64,000 nt of DNA from Daphnia carinata (Eukaryota; Arthropoda; Branchiopoda; Diplostraca; Daphniidae): assembly GCF_022539665.2 (NCBI RefSeq), contig NC_081338.1, positions 2,046,001-2,110,000 on the forward strand. The letters run 5' to 3'. Shown one piece after another: positions 22,603-31,827 of the stretch. Position 1 is the stretch's first letter. Each line of letters starts with the position of its first letter. The position numbers and the translations under genes were made by a program. Below the pieces are notes generated by a model. It saw nothing but the letters and a program-made list of their open reading frames with translations, was not told where the DNA came from and searched no databases.

Positions 22603-23304
22603 CTAGCCAAGGGGATGTCGAAAGTTAGCGACGACATCCGGCAACGTATCGGTCGGGTCGATGGGGTAGTCTTCCTGATCTAGTGGTGACTGGAAACGTC
22701 CTAATCGGAACGTCCTCTTCCCCTTTTTCGTCCTCGGCCACCAAGCCCGTTCCCAGGTCGTCTTCGGATTCGATTCGGTTGTCTGTGGCGCCCTCCGCGG
22801 ATATCGGCTGTTCACTGCAGCCGTGGTCGGCTTCCTCGTTCGGTAGCCATTTTTAAAGCAAGTTGTTGGTACTTGCTTGCGGATTTGATAGGGTTCGACG
22901 AATTGAGCCAAGAACTTCTTTGTTCTTCCATTACACCAGGGTTTGCGTTCGACGGGCACTAAGTCATCCAATTCGAAAAGCGGGCTGGGCTTCCGGTGGC
23001 TGTCATAGGTGTGTTCGCTCCTCCGTTGTCTTTTGAAGATCAGGTGGCTCGCGCATTTTCTCCCTTTTCTCATCCTTTTACGGCCTTCTCCGTGCGTTCC
23101 AGCGCCGTTGAGAGGCCATGGAAAGTTAGTTTCGTGGGGGAGAAACACTGCCCTGTCGTACACCAATTCGTGGGGTTTGCAAAACTCACGCGTATTCGCA
23201 TGTGCCTCCGCCCGTTTCCTTGTCTTCGGCTTGACTCTCCATTTGTCTTCGGTTGGGGTTACCTCTGCAACAACCTCCTCTCCCACTAGGGCTCCCATCA
23301 CCAA
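22603..23304 (-). pseudogene. Gypsy integrase C-terminal remnant
   Basis: A 233-residue open frame. PHELVYDRAVFLPHETNFPW at its N-terminus resembles the end of a gypsy integrase core (P.E.VYG), followed by basic sequence and ELDDLVPVERKPWCNGRTKK...EPYQIRK, like the tail domain that follows integrase cores. The core residues are not present. The call is moderate; it may alternatively be an element-specific reading frame. Confidence 0.45.
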
Positions 23305-23325
23305 AAATTCGTCGACCGCCTCTCT

Positions 23326-23946
23326 TCATTCACTTTTAGTCACGTTGGGAATCGGTTTTGACTCGTTTTTCCCGTAATCAGCCCGATTAGCTCTCGATGT
23401 TTGACGACTTCCTTCTGATTTAGCTGCCACCGACCCGCCTAACTTCTGTCCAATCTCTTCACTCACCATGCCATTGCCGCTAAGATTTTCCGTTAACTTC
23501 CGATCGTTCGTAACTTCCACCATGGCCACGCCATCCTTAACACGAATGACCGCTTCAGCTTTCGCGATCCAATCCATTCCCAAAACCATTGGAAAAATTG
23601 CGTTTTCCATCACCAACACCTGCCCCAACTCAGTCACTGCATTGTCAAAACGCACCATAAGAGTTGTTTCTCCAGCCAGCGGAAGGACCTGATAATCTAC
23701 TGCTCGTCAAGTGCTAGAAGGCTCTCGAACTTGGAAGCTCGACCGCCCGCGAACAAGATCGGCACGAATGACGCTGTTTTTTGCTCCCGAATCGACCATA
23801 GCTTTTAACGGGCCAACCCGGAAAACATTCACGTCGATAATGGGACTCTCATTCGATGGTTTAATTACGGGGGCTTGAATGAAATTTGCTGCCGACCTTG
23901 CTCCGAGGGGTCGGCTGATGCGTTTCCCGACGTCGACGTGGGCCAA
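23326..23946 (-). pseudogene. Gypsy aspartic protease region with one in-frame stop
   Basis: The retropepsin active site is seen as AMVDSGAKNSVIRADLV, followed after a TGA at about 23707 by the flap and C-terminal part (LPLAGETTLMVRFDNAV, PMVLGMDWIAKAEAVI) in the same frame. The protease would cleave the polyprotein in the particle. No reverse transcriptase follows; coding runs into unrelated Ser/Lys-rich sequence and then a deletion junction. Confidence 0.7.
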
Positions 23947-24934
23947 CGCGGATTAGGATGAGGACAGTCACGTGAGATGTGGCCATAGCCCGAGCAATTG
24001 TAGCACTGTACTTCGTTCCTCGAGCCAGGAGGTCGACGTTCGAACGTTACTTGTTTGGGTACTGGCCTTTCAGGTACAGGCGACGTAGGTCGAGTGGATC
24101 TTCGGTTTAGGAAAGCTACCTGGTTAGTGAGGGCTTCAACGGCCTGGAATAGCGAGTTGTTGGTTTCCTGGTTTCCTGTAGTTCCCTCAGTTGTTAGTGA
24201 TACGCTAGGGGGGTGGGCCAGTGGCTCGCTCATATTTTCTAAGCGGCGAACTTCAGTGAGAAACGCGTTAACTGAAGCGGGTGGATTCCCCATCATGACT
24301 GACCGCATTTCCGCACGGTATAGTCCTCGGATTAGGCATGCGATCAACTCGGCATCAGTAAGAGGTATAGTCCGTCGACGACACAACTTCACTTTGTCGA
24401 GTGCATAGGCGGATCCGGATTCGTTTGGCAGTTGTTTTCTCCCTTCCACGAGTACTTGCCACTGGCCTTCCGTTAGTTGTACTTCAAAGGCCCCTCGTAG
24501 ACCGTTAATCAAGTCGTCCCACTGAAGGATGTTTGTTCCAATTTCTTCGTGCCACGTAAGCGCCTTCCCGAACAGTGAGCTAATGGCGGCTCTTCGTTTA
24601 TCAGCGTCTCCCCAGTTTTCCGCCAGAGCTTCCGATTAACCAGCTGCAACCAATCCTGGAGTATCTCGTCTGTTGATCCTGAATACTTCACGTCGCTTTC
24701 GAGCGTTATACGTACAACGGCGGCTGGGGCCTGGATTGGGGGTTGAGGGCCGGGTGGAGCCGCAGCTGGAACGGCTAAGAGCCGGTTGGTTAGAACCGTC
24801 AGCAATTCCTGTTGTTGTTGTATCTGCTGTTGTTGAAGCTGAAACTGCTGTTGTTGTTGCTGTTGATTGGCCGTTAGTGCGGCCAAAGCGGCGTTCAGGA
24901 CATTCGGATCCATGTCGGTCAGTTCGACTCCCAC
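23865..24934 (-). pseudogene. Gypsy gag (capsid and zinc knuckle), frameshifted
   Basis: The N-terminus (24934-24509) has a glutamine-rich stretch (QQQQQQQFQLQQQ) and the start of the capsid domain (YSGSTDEILQDWLQLV). The frame shifts near 24512 and continues with the rest of the retrotransposon gag domain (RGAFEVQLTEGQW, FLTEVRRLENM). Near the end is a CCHC zinc knuckle, CYNCSGYGHISRDC, which binds the element RNA. It overlaps the protease frame by about 80 bases, as in elements using ribosomal frameshifting; the shift inside the capsid is more likely a mutation. Confidence 0.75.
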
Positions 24935-25512
24935 TGCTTCTTCGGCGTCTAGGAATTCCTCAAGTTTTCTATTCGAACAACGTTCAGGGAAGCACGAACA
25001 ACTTTCGTCGCACTATTGATGCCCCTTCGCGCACACGCACCTAGTACAAAACCCTATTCCGCAGCGGCAACGCGAACGACTCATTCGCACCTCGCCAAGC
25101 CTAACTAAGATGGCGTGTGTTCAAAAGTTTTTTTTTTCTTTCACGTTCGATTGTCCCTTTACGCAAAATCACTGATCAATCTAATATCGGATGGCGTAGA
25201 TTTGAGGCGATTCGACTCAAGACACCACGCAAGGCAAGGTATGCCTTTCCACGACGATGCGACTAAAACGAGGGAAACCGCGTGCTCGCAACATTACGTT
25301 GATCGATTGCGCAGCAAACCAGATAAAACGGGTATAACGGACCCGCAGCGAATTTCACGACTGACACCGAGCGATTTCCACGTTGACTTACAACGGACAA
25401 CTCGCAAGACTCACGAAACCACCGATATGGTCTCGTGACGAATTCGTAGAACGGTAACGAAAAACTTCACGGCCTCGCGAGACAGGACACTGGAATTATT
25501 ACCTCAGTTGCG

Positions 25513-25532
25513 ATCTCGCCGCTGCCACCAAA
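25513..25532 (-). promoter_or_regulatory. Primer-binding site of the gypsy element
   Basis: On the minus strand, TTTGGTGGCAGCGGCGAGAT directly follows the 5' LTR end. TGGTGGCAGCG-type sites are usual for LTR elements. The primer tRNA is not identified. Confidence 0.6.
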
Positions 25533-25779
25533 TGTTGCGGAAAATCTTAAAAACGAAACGCAAAACAACGAACACGTTGAAATCTCTCTATTTAGGCCTT
25601 GCCTAACGACGTTCGTTTCGCAAAGCGTCTCGTCACACTCTGTCTGGCTCGTCACATCCAACTCCAAAACGAGGGGGTTAAAACAGGGGGTTAGGAAAAC
25701 AGGGATACGACTAGCCCACGGCTAACAGGAAGACAAAACGCTCAAGGGCTAAGCGATAGCATTTCGACATTTTGCAACA
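25533..25779 (-). repeat. 5' LTR of the gypsy element
   Basis: The second, nearly identical 247-bp copy. It is followed by AGCC, the target duplication also present at 22149-22152. Confidence 0.9.
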
Positions 25780-25949
25780 AGCCCTTGATTAATTGGATGA
25801 CGAGGAAATACGGGACACTCGTACGGTATAAATTAAATTTTCAATCAATTATTCCTGACCTAAGAAATTGAATATCAATTGTCAATCGCTGAATGAAACA
25901 TTGCCGTTACTCGGCAACAATCGATTGCAAGCGATTGTTATAAAAAGAA

Positions 25950-27299
25950 TTCTTTGTTGATTTTCATTCACAAGAGACGGCGAAACGGCAGCGGAAACTC
26001 CGTTAATCAAGAAGTCGAAAGTAGCCTGGCCATCTGCAGAGGCGGTCAACGAAAGCATAGTTTTGGAAATGATATTGGGTCCAGCTTTCACGCTTCTCCG
26101 TTGCTTCGGCATTAATTTCTACGAACCGTCGACAAAGTGCCGTTTTCTTTACGAGACGGCGAAAATCGGATGGGCGATGCTGACTCTGGGAACGTATGGA
26201 TTTCGTTTGATCTACTTCCCTTACATCTTTAGCAGTTCGTTTGCCGACGTGGAGTCTGGCAAAACTGTCACGCACCACTTGATCGAATTCCTTAATTTTT
26301 GGATCTACGGTTTAGCCGCTTACGTTGGCACCGTTTCCATGGCCAGGTCAGGTACGATTTCGTGTTAAACGTTACGTTGTATTCTAATTGAAAATTTACG
26401 CAGATGGTCAGTCGCTAAATTGTGGAAAACTATGGAACAAGTACTGTCGCAAATCCCGTTCACCCGGGAGGACGGGATTTGCACGGACCCCGTTGCCGCA
26501 GAACTTCTATTCAATGAGTCTGTGGATGTCTCGTAGCAGTGAGTTTTCATACTGTTGAAATTTCGTTCTTGAACCTATATTAATTATGATTTCGCCATTT
26601 TTTTAATAATAAAAAAATGTCCAGTTGCTGCTGCATTTGATATTTTTGCTGGCTGTGGAAATGTCACTCGAATATTCCAGCAAGAGGATAGCAATGACGT
26701 TTCTCTCTGTCGTCTATTTTTACTCGTTGGGATCGTCTGTCCTTTTCATCTGCTACGACCGAATTATTTGGACCGCTTTTTGAAACGGTTGCTCGCCAGT
26801 TGGAATTCAGTTGCTGTCCATCATCAACTCACTCCGACGCTGTTTGGAAATATCAACGGCAATTTGGTGTTGTATGCCGGGCAGCCGAAAAGCTGGGCAA
26901 TACTTTTGGTTTTGTACTTTTCGCCACTGTATCATACACTTTCATCGGCTTCGTCAACGCGTCCTACAACTTGCTGAAATCATACCAATACTCGCCATTA
27001 TCAGCGAATGATGGAAAAGATCATTATTACATCATTCCTAGGATGATTCGATTGGCGTACACGATGGTTGAGCATTTCTTCCGCTTGTGGTTGATGTGCC
27101 ACACGGCAGATATCATCCACACCAAAGCCCTTTCTCTTGTCCCCATTTTGCAAAGCATCCGCAATGACCTCTACTCCCGCCGAGGTTCATACTTTCTTGT
27201 TGGAAGTGTCTGAAACGTCACCAACGTTCGGAGTGTTAGGCATGTTTATGCTTACGAAGCACATAATCATTTCTGTAAGACATTGTTTAATTTGATTGT
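25950..27299 (+). pseudogene. Gustatory receptor (Gr family), decayed
   Basis: A multi-exon, membrane-protein-like reading with arthropod Gr character. Exon 1 (to about 26348) reads LRCFGINFYEP...IYFPYIFSSSF...FWIYGLAAYVGTVSMAR. Exon 2 (26403-26539) contains LWKTMEQVLSQIPF and a TAG before its donor. Exon 3 (from about 26627) has membrane helices (LLLHLIFLLAVEMS, VVYFYSLGSSVLFICYDRII) and a TGA. Then AAEKLGNTFGFVLFATVSY, IIPRMIRLAYTMVEHFFRLW and, after a further frameshift near 27200, the Gr-like tail FGVLGMFMLTKHIIISV to a stop at 27299. At least two stops and two shifts argue for a pseudogene. Family assignment rests on pattern, not on a search. Confidence 0.6.
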
Positions 27300-27520
27300 C
27301 GTTCAAGTGGCTCGACCTGGATCTATAAGTTCTTTCACACCTCCGCACACGCCGTTGAGCAAGAAGGATTCGAATACCGTGGGAGGAGGGCATCCGCCAC
27401 TGTCTCCTACAGCAAGTCTTGCAGATAGCAATTACCTGGCCATGTTACCAACTGCACATCTGTGTATCTCATTCACTTTAATTGTTAACCATATTTTTGC
27501 CATCCGTGTTTCGTTTTAGG
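27300..27520 (+). other. Pro/Ser-rich open stretch of unknown origin
   Basis: After a TTCAAG acceptor-like site the plus strand reads VARPGSISSFTPPHTPLSKK...HPPLSPTASLADSNYLAM before a stop near 27517. The composition suggests coding, but I do not recognise it. Its last part is included in the duplicated block also found at 42255. Confidence 0.25.
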
Positions 27521-28665
27521 ATTGAAATTCATGCGGGAATTGAAGCATAATGAAATTATGTTTTCTTCTTGCATTCCTTATTTGTACTCTCTATTTCCTA
27601 GTAATCGATTCTTCTGAATAGAAAACCCTTAAGTGACATTGGTTTGGCGAATGCAATGGTGTTTGTTGTTGGTATCTTCAAAATTCGTCAGCTTCAAAAT
27701 CTTTATAAAAGCCTTTGAAATTCTTAAATTCAATTCAAATTCAATTCGCAATATGAAATTTAATCCAACATTTCATATTTCCATCGCCATCTTTTTCCGA
27801 TTGATTGTTTTATTCTGTTCTTAGCGTGAGTTGGCAATGCTGTTTAGAACCTGGAGTGGGGGCAAAACAAGCGCCAAATTGCGCTAACCAACTGAACAGT
27901 TTCATCAATGCCATTTTAAGTGACATCCACAAAGGATGTGTTACGTGTCGGTTTCTACTCCTCTCAATTTGTGTTTGCATTTTGTAAGGGTGTCAGTGTT
28001 CATGATAAAAGTTTTCAGCCACATTCTGCTTCAGCAATTTATTGTTGAAATCAGATGATGTATCAAGTGTAACTTGAGGCAGTAGACCATCTGGATGAAT
28101 TGCTGCTGAACAATCTGTAGACTGGCCTTTATTCATGTAGTGCACCTGTTTGCTTTTGACTGACTGGAGTAGAAGAAAAGGTGATGGCCAGTCGGTCAGC
28201 TAACTGAGATACAATTTGTCGTACTCGGCGGAAATGCAGCAACCATAACACAATCGCCAGTGTAATTCAGATCGTTCGTCGAAGGCTGTGCTGCGTTTGA
28301 ATGCAATTCATAGCGATAGAAGTTCTCTGTTCCATTTCCAGGTCAGTTTTTTGTTATCTTTTGCTTTCGCTTTGCAGGTGTCATCGCACTCTTGACGTTT
28401 CAGAGTACCTGAAATCCCTCCCCCCCCCCCATCCTTGCTCTCCCCTAATCGTTTGACTGTGATGTTTTCTAATTACAATCGTTTTGGGGTTCTTTCTTTT
28501 TTTTTTTATTTCTTGAAACTGGTGCAGTTAAAGAATGCATTGAATCCGTCTTTTTGTCGCCCACAAATGGTAGGCATTGCCTTTCAGTCTATTCTTTTCT
28601 GGCCACATTTCGCCATTTTCGCCGCCATTTCTGCTTCGATGGCGTCATAGAGCTAGAGTATTGTT
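27400..28665 (+). repeat. Duplicated block, copy 1 (order R1-R2)
   Basis: R1 (about 27420-27640) and R2 (about 27640-28665) have clear counterparts at 42255-42485 and 41140-42080, in the same orientation but in the reverse order. Shared stretches include TTCATATTTCCATCGCCAT, AAGTTTTCAGCCACAT and CCATTTCCAGGT. Identity looks like 75-85% with indels. No coding or transposon ends found. Confidence 0.7.
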
Positions 28666-29194
28666 GACATTGTATTGTTCGAACAGACCAACAAGCGACC
28701 TGTATTTCAGTTAGCAATAGGGAAAGATTAGTTTTTTTTTCCAATCACCACATGGCTTGACAGAATTGTTTGAAGAAATGTTACTCTTTCTTGCGGACTT
28801 CATTTGATTGATTTTTTGCTTTTTGTTTCACCAAACTTTTGAAGGTCACAACAGAAAGAGCGGCATTTTCTCGTTTTCTTTGAAGATGCCTGTTCTTTTA
28901 AAATGTGATGAAATTAACTGTACACAAGCAGATGATTTGGATAGAACCAAATGGACAAACATAATATTGGAATTTGAAAATCATTTAAACACTTGTATTT
29001 TTAAATGGCTGTACTGTTTATGTAAACTACAAATTTGACAATTTTCTAAAATGGACTTAAGGCTATTGGGATCCATTTTGTTGTGCCATTGTTCCTTCAT
29101 GGACGAATTACGTAAATTTAGTTTTCAAGAATAGTGGTGAATGGCCTAGCAACCCATAACGCATAAACAAGTTCGTGCATCTTGGCTATTGGAT

Positions 29195-29310
29195 ATGACA
29201 CAATTTCCTGTTGGATTAAGAGTTGAATGACGTTCATTAAATTTGAGCTTGAATTGTATTGACACAAATGATGGAATTCAAATTCCATGTTTGTTCTTTG
29301 CATTCACATC
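29195..29310 (-). pseudogene. Degenerate ankyrin repeat downstream of the kinase gene
   Basis: The minus strand reads FHHLCQYNSSSNLMNVIQLL, which lines up with the ankyrin repeats at 38.8-39.1 kb (IQHLCRYHSSPKLIDAIQIL). Flanking repeats are lost to stops and shifts. It suggests the gene once continued, or that a second copy lay here. Confidence 0.55.
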
Positions 29311-29401
29311 GATTCCAAGACGAATTTAGTCGTTGTTATTCCTACTAGATCAGGCAAAGAGGCACAAGCACAAAGTTAGCGAAATTCTTCTTCTTTTTCA
29401 T

Positions 29402-29581
29402 TCAGCTAAATAGAGGTCTTTCGTATTTATATTTATTAATTAAAGAATCCCTGATATTAATGAAGCTGGAATCCATTTGTTGGATGACTTCTGTCGAATT
29501 AATTCTTTTTTCCGGATCGTTTTCCAACATTTTCCTTATCAAGCTATAGTAATATTTGTACAATGCGTCACCATAAATTTC
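29402..29581 (-). CDS. Last exon of the ankyrin-kinase gene (end of second kinase domain)
   Basis: The acceptor TTAATTCTAG is at 29582. The exon reads IYGDALYKYYYSLIRKMLENDPEKRI...EVIQQM and stops with TGA at 29402. This is the end of a kinase C-lobe and aligns with the equivalent exon of the first kinase (39384-39260: MDGKLRDCYEIGLLEKMLKNDPIERM). Splice phase 1 matches exon 38411-37915 on the far side of the BEL element. The intervening intron would be 62 bp without the insertion. Confidence 0.7.
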   Translation of the reverse strand, partial: EIYGDALYKYYYSLIRKMLENDPEKRINSTEVIQQMDSSFINIRDSLINKYKYERPLFS

Positions 29582-29621
29582 TAGAATTAAACAAGTGTTC
29601 ATAAATAAAAGAATAAAATAG

Positions 29622-29973
29622 TGTTGCAAACTCCGTGCGAAAGTTTGCGACAGAGAGAGAAAAACAAAAGGGATGTAGTTGGTTGTAACAAAGGACGTTT
29701 TTATTTCAGGGTTGAGAGACAAAGAGGGGAACAGAACGCGCTTGATTTGTAGAATGAGGGGAACAGAAACGAGACAATTTGAAACGAGACTGCAACGAGA
29801 CAAAGACAAGGAAACTGAGGCGACTGTCTGGGTCGGAATTTTTACTAATACTGAATTACTACTACCCCTTTCCCATAGAAAGGGGTAAAAGGAAAACAAA
29901 AATTGGGCACGCGATACTAGGCAGGCCCCTGCCCCCTACAGCCCTGCCCGCGAGGGCAGCACCGTAGGTGACA
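29622..29973 (-). repeat. 3' LTR of the BEL element (352 bp)
   Basis: Pairs with 37537-37887. The last residues of the accessory ORF read into this LTR. Confidence 0.92.
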
Positions 29974-30768
29974 GCGGGACCCACCGTTACAACAGGTGCA
30001 AGAACGAAATCCACAAACGAAACTTCTGACGTCACACAAAAAACAGGAAATAAATGAATACAATGTGAAAACAAGGTCTTCTTCTAGCAGCTGGAGATGG
30101 CCCATCCTAGTGCGATGACAGGTTTGTGTACGCCTTTTTTGGTGCACATAATACCTGATGGTGGTCGTCTGTGTTGCACAACGTGCAACGTCGGGGATGG
30201 GGGCAGTCTGCGGTCTTTGTGGGTCCGGTGACGGCGGTTGGGACGAAACACCAAAACACCGTCGCTGGGCAAACAGGAGTTCTAATTTGTCCTTGTTTGT
30301 GAGGAGCATGAACTCCTCACACTCCGTAGTCTTCTTCCGGCAGGGGGTTGGTCCCAACACGTGAGACTTCAGGAAACAAAGGATCACCGGCGTGTGTAGA
30401 GGGACGACGTACGTTGGACGGGCTGGATTTGCGGCCGGGGTGGGTAACTGAGCACCGGCCGCCCTTTCCCGTTCCTTGCGCAAGAGAGACCCGACGTACC
30501 CACTCATCAGGGTCTCTCTTTCGCTCCTGAAATGAACATGGACGTTCACGAGATCGTCGGACAGTTGCTTGATCTCCTTGTCAAGATTTATGATTGCCCG
30601 CTGGTAACCATAAACTGGTAACATAAACTTGTCGACGGCCTCCTTTTTCGCCCTTTCGAGCTTTTCTATTGTCTCTAGAAGATTTGCCGCACACTCCTGT
30701 TCCATCTCCCGGCTCACCTTTAGCTTTTCTTTTACGGATGCCGGCGATGGAGGCGGATATTCTGCCAT
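29917..30768 (-). CDS. Accessory ORF of the BEL element (283 residues), unknown function
   Basis: Lies between integrase and the 3' LTR, the place where env or other extra genes sit in some LTR elements. The ATG is at 30768 (MAEYPPPSPASVKEKLKV). The N-terminal ~100 residues are strongly helical and charged, coiled-coil-like (EKLERAKKEAVDKFML, NLDKEIKQLSDDLVNV). The middle is Pro-rich (PPSPDPQRPQTAPIP). The final ~50 residues become Cys-rich as they run into the LTR (CFLCDVRSFVCGFRSC) and may not be functional. I see no convincing signal peptide or membrane anchor, so an envelope protein is not supported. No known family recognised. Confidence 0.6.
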   Translation of the reverse strand: MAEYPPPSPASVKEKLKVSREMEQECAANLLETIEKLERAKKEAVDKFMLPVYGYQRAIINLDKEIKQLSDDLVNVHVHFRSERETLMSGYVGSLLRKERERAAGAQLPTPAANPARPTYVVPLHTPVILCFLKSHVLGPTPCRKKTTECEEFMLLTNKDKLELLFAQRRCFGVSSQPPSPDPQRPQTAPIPDVARCATQTTTIRYYVHQKRRTQTCHRTRMGHLQLLEEDLVFTLYSFISCFLCDVRSFVCGFRSCTCCNGGSRCHLRCCPRGQGCRGQGPA

Positions 30769-31116
30769 GTTGAACGTTAAACGTAGGAGTCGCACAGGAT
30801 CACTTCACGCTTTGACGAGGTTAGGTCGACTGAATGCCGTCTGCTAGTGTAATAGGTTAAACAGTTTCCTGTGTTACTAAACAGCAACCGACCTGACTTT
30901 TGCCCTTTCCCCTATATTTAAACTTGAATATAGGTGGCGTTGAGCTTAGTGACTTGTCCACCAGTGTTTAAGTTGCGATTTTCCTACGTTGTTTACATTG
31001 TGTGTTGTCATGGTGATTTTACTTGTTACATTTACGATTTGTTTTTACAAGGGGAGCTACTAATTGTGGCTCCAATACATTCAATATTTACATTTTACGA
31101 TACTGAAATTGAGGTT
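30769..31116 (-). other. Non-coding spacer between BEL pol and the accessory ORF
   Basis: About 350 bases without coding. CCTATATT (30911-30918) and AATATAGG (30927-30934) form an 8-bp inverted repeat around a TTTAAA core. It could serve a separate promoter, splice or RNA structure for the accessory ORF (inference). Confidence 0.4.
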
Positions 31117-31827
31117 TTACGCTGTTGAAAGTTCCATTTTTTCTTCTTTTGCGTAAACTTCTTGTTCGTTGGCTGGGACCATGATACATAATTTGGCCAC
31201 CGGCCGAATACATGGTTTTGGATGATTGGTAAGTTGTACTTTTACCACTCGAACAACATTATCCGTTGCACTGGGAATAACTTCCAACACTTTACCCAAC
31301 GGCCACTGCCCACGCAAAGTATTGGGTTCGATTACGAGTACTAGATCCCCTACGGTGACGTTAGGCCAATTTTCTTGCCACTTTCTTCTCTCAGTTAAGT
31401 GGGGAACGTATTCACGTAGCCATCTGTTCCAAAAGTGCTGAAGGATGGCTTGACTTTGCTGGAACTGCTTGTTGGTTACTTTCAGGTCTTCCACGTCGGC
31501 CAATTGCAGGGGCACGTATGGACGAGCTCCACCGTGTAGGAAGTGATTGGGCGTTAATGGATCCGGGTCTTCTGGATCCATACTCAGATGAGTTAACGGC
31601 CGGGCGTTTAACAAGGCTGCCACTTCAGCGATTACGGTTCGTAGCACTTGGTCCGTAACTAGGCAATTACCAATGCTGGTTTTCATTGCCCGTTTGCAAG
31701 ACTTTACGATTCTCTCCCAAACGCCACCAAAGTGAGGTCCATGGGGAGGAGAAAAGTGCCACTCAATTTGTTGGCAAGCCATTAACGTCTGGAGCTCTTC
31801 GTGTTTACTGATGAGTTCTTCCAACGC
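31117..31827 (-). pseudogene. BEL integrase C-terminal part, separated by one nonsense codon
   Basis: Same frame as the upstream pol ORF. Contains the DDE glutamate in HFGGVWERIVKSCKRAM, LNARPLTHLS, TPNHFLHGGARPY and the C-terminal domain GDLVLVIEPNTLRGQWPLGK...VRVVKVQ. Ends TAG after KMELSTA. Confidence 0.85.

Larger units (their letters stand above)
22153..25779 (-). mobile_element. Internally deleted Ty3/gypsy LTR retrotransposon
   Basis: Two 247-bp LTRs (22153-22399 and 25533-25779; ends TGTTGC/GCAACA) differ at about two positions and are flanked by the 4-bp duplication AGCC. On the minus strand a PBS lies inside the right LTR, followed by gag (24934-23865), a retropepsin region (23946-23326) and a short piece of integrase tail (23304-22603). 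RT, RNase H and the integrase core are missing, so the element is non-autonomous. Near-identical LTRs imply recent insertion, so it was probably mobilised in trans (inference). Confidence 0.88.
22124..25871 (+). pseudogene. Short host reading frame split by the gypsy insertion
   Basis: Removing the gypsy element and one copy of its AGCC duplication would join ATGGCATACTTGAGAATCGC (22124) to CCTTGATTAATTGG, giving an open frame of about 50 codons to a TGA at 25869-25871 (MAYLRIAHQPLINWM...). It lies just upstream of the gustatory-receptor pseudogene, same strand, and could be its lost 5' exon. Evidence is only frame continuity; low confidence. Confidence 0.25.

Noticed and set aside
29917-30768. 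BEL accessory ORF as an envelope gene
   Set aside because: No convincing signal peptide, fusion peptide or membrane anchor; the Cys-rich end is mostly LTR sequence.
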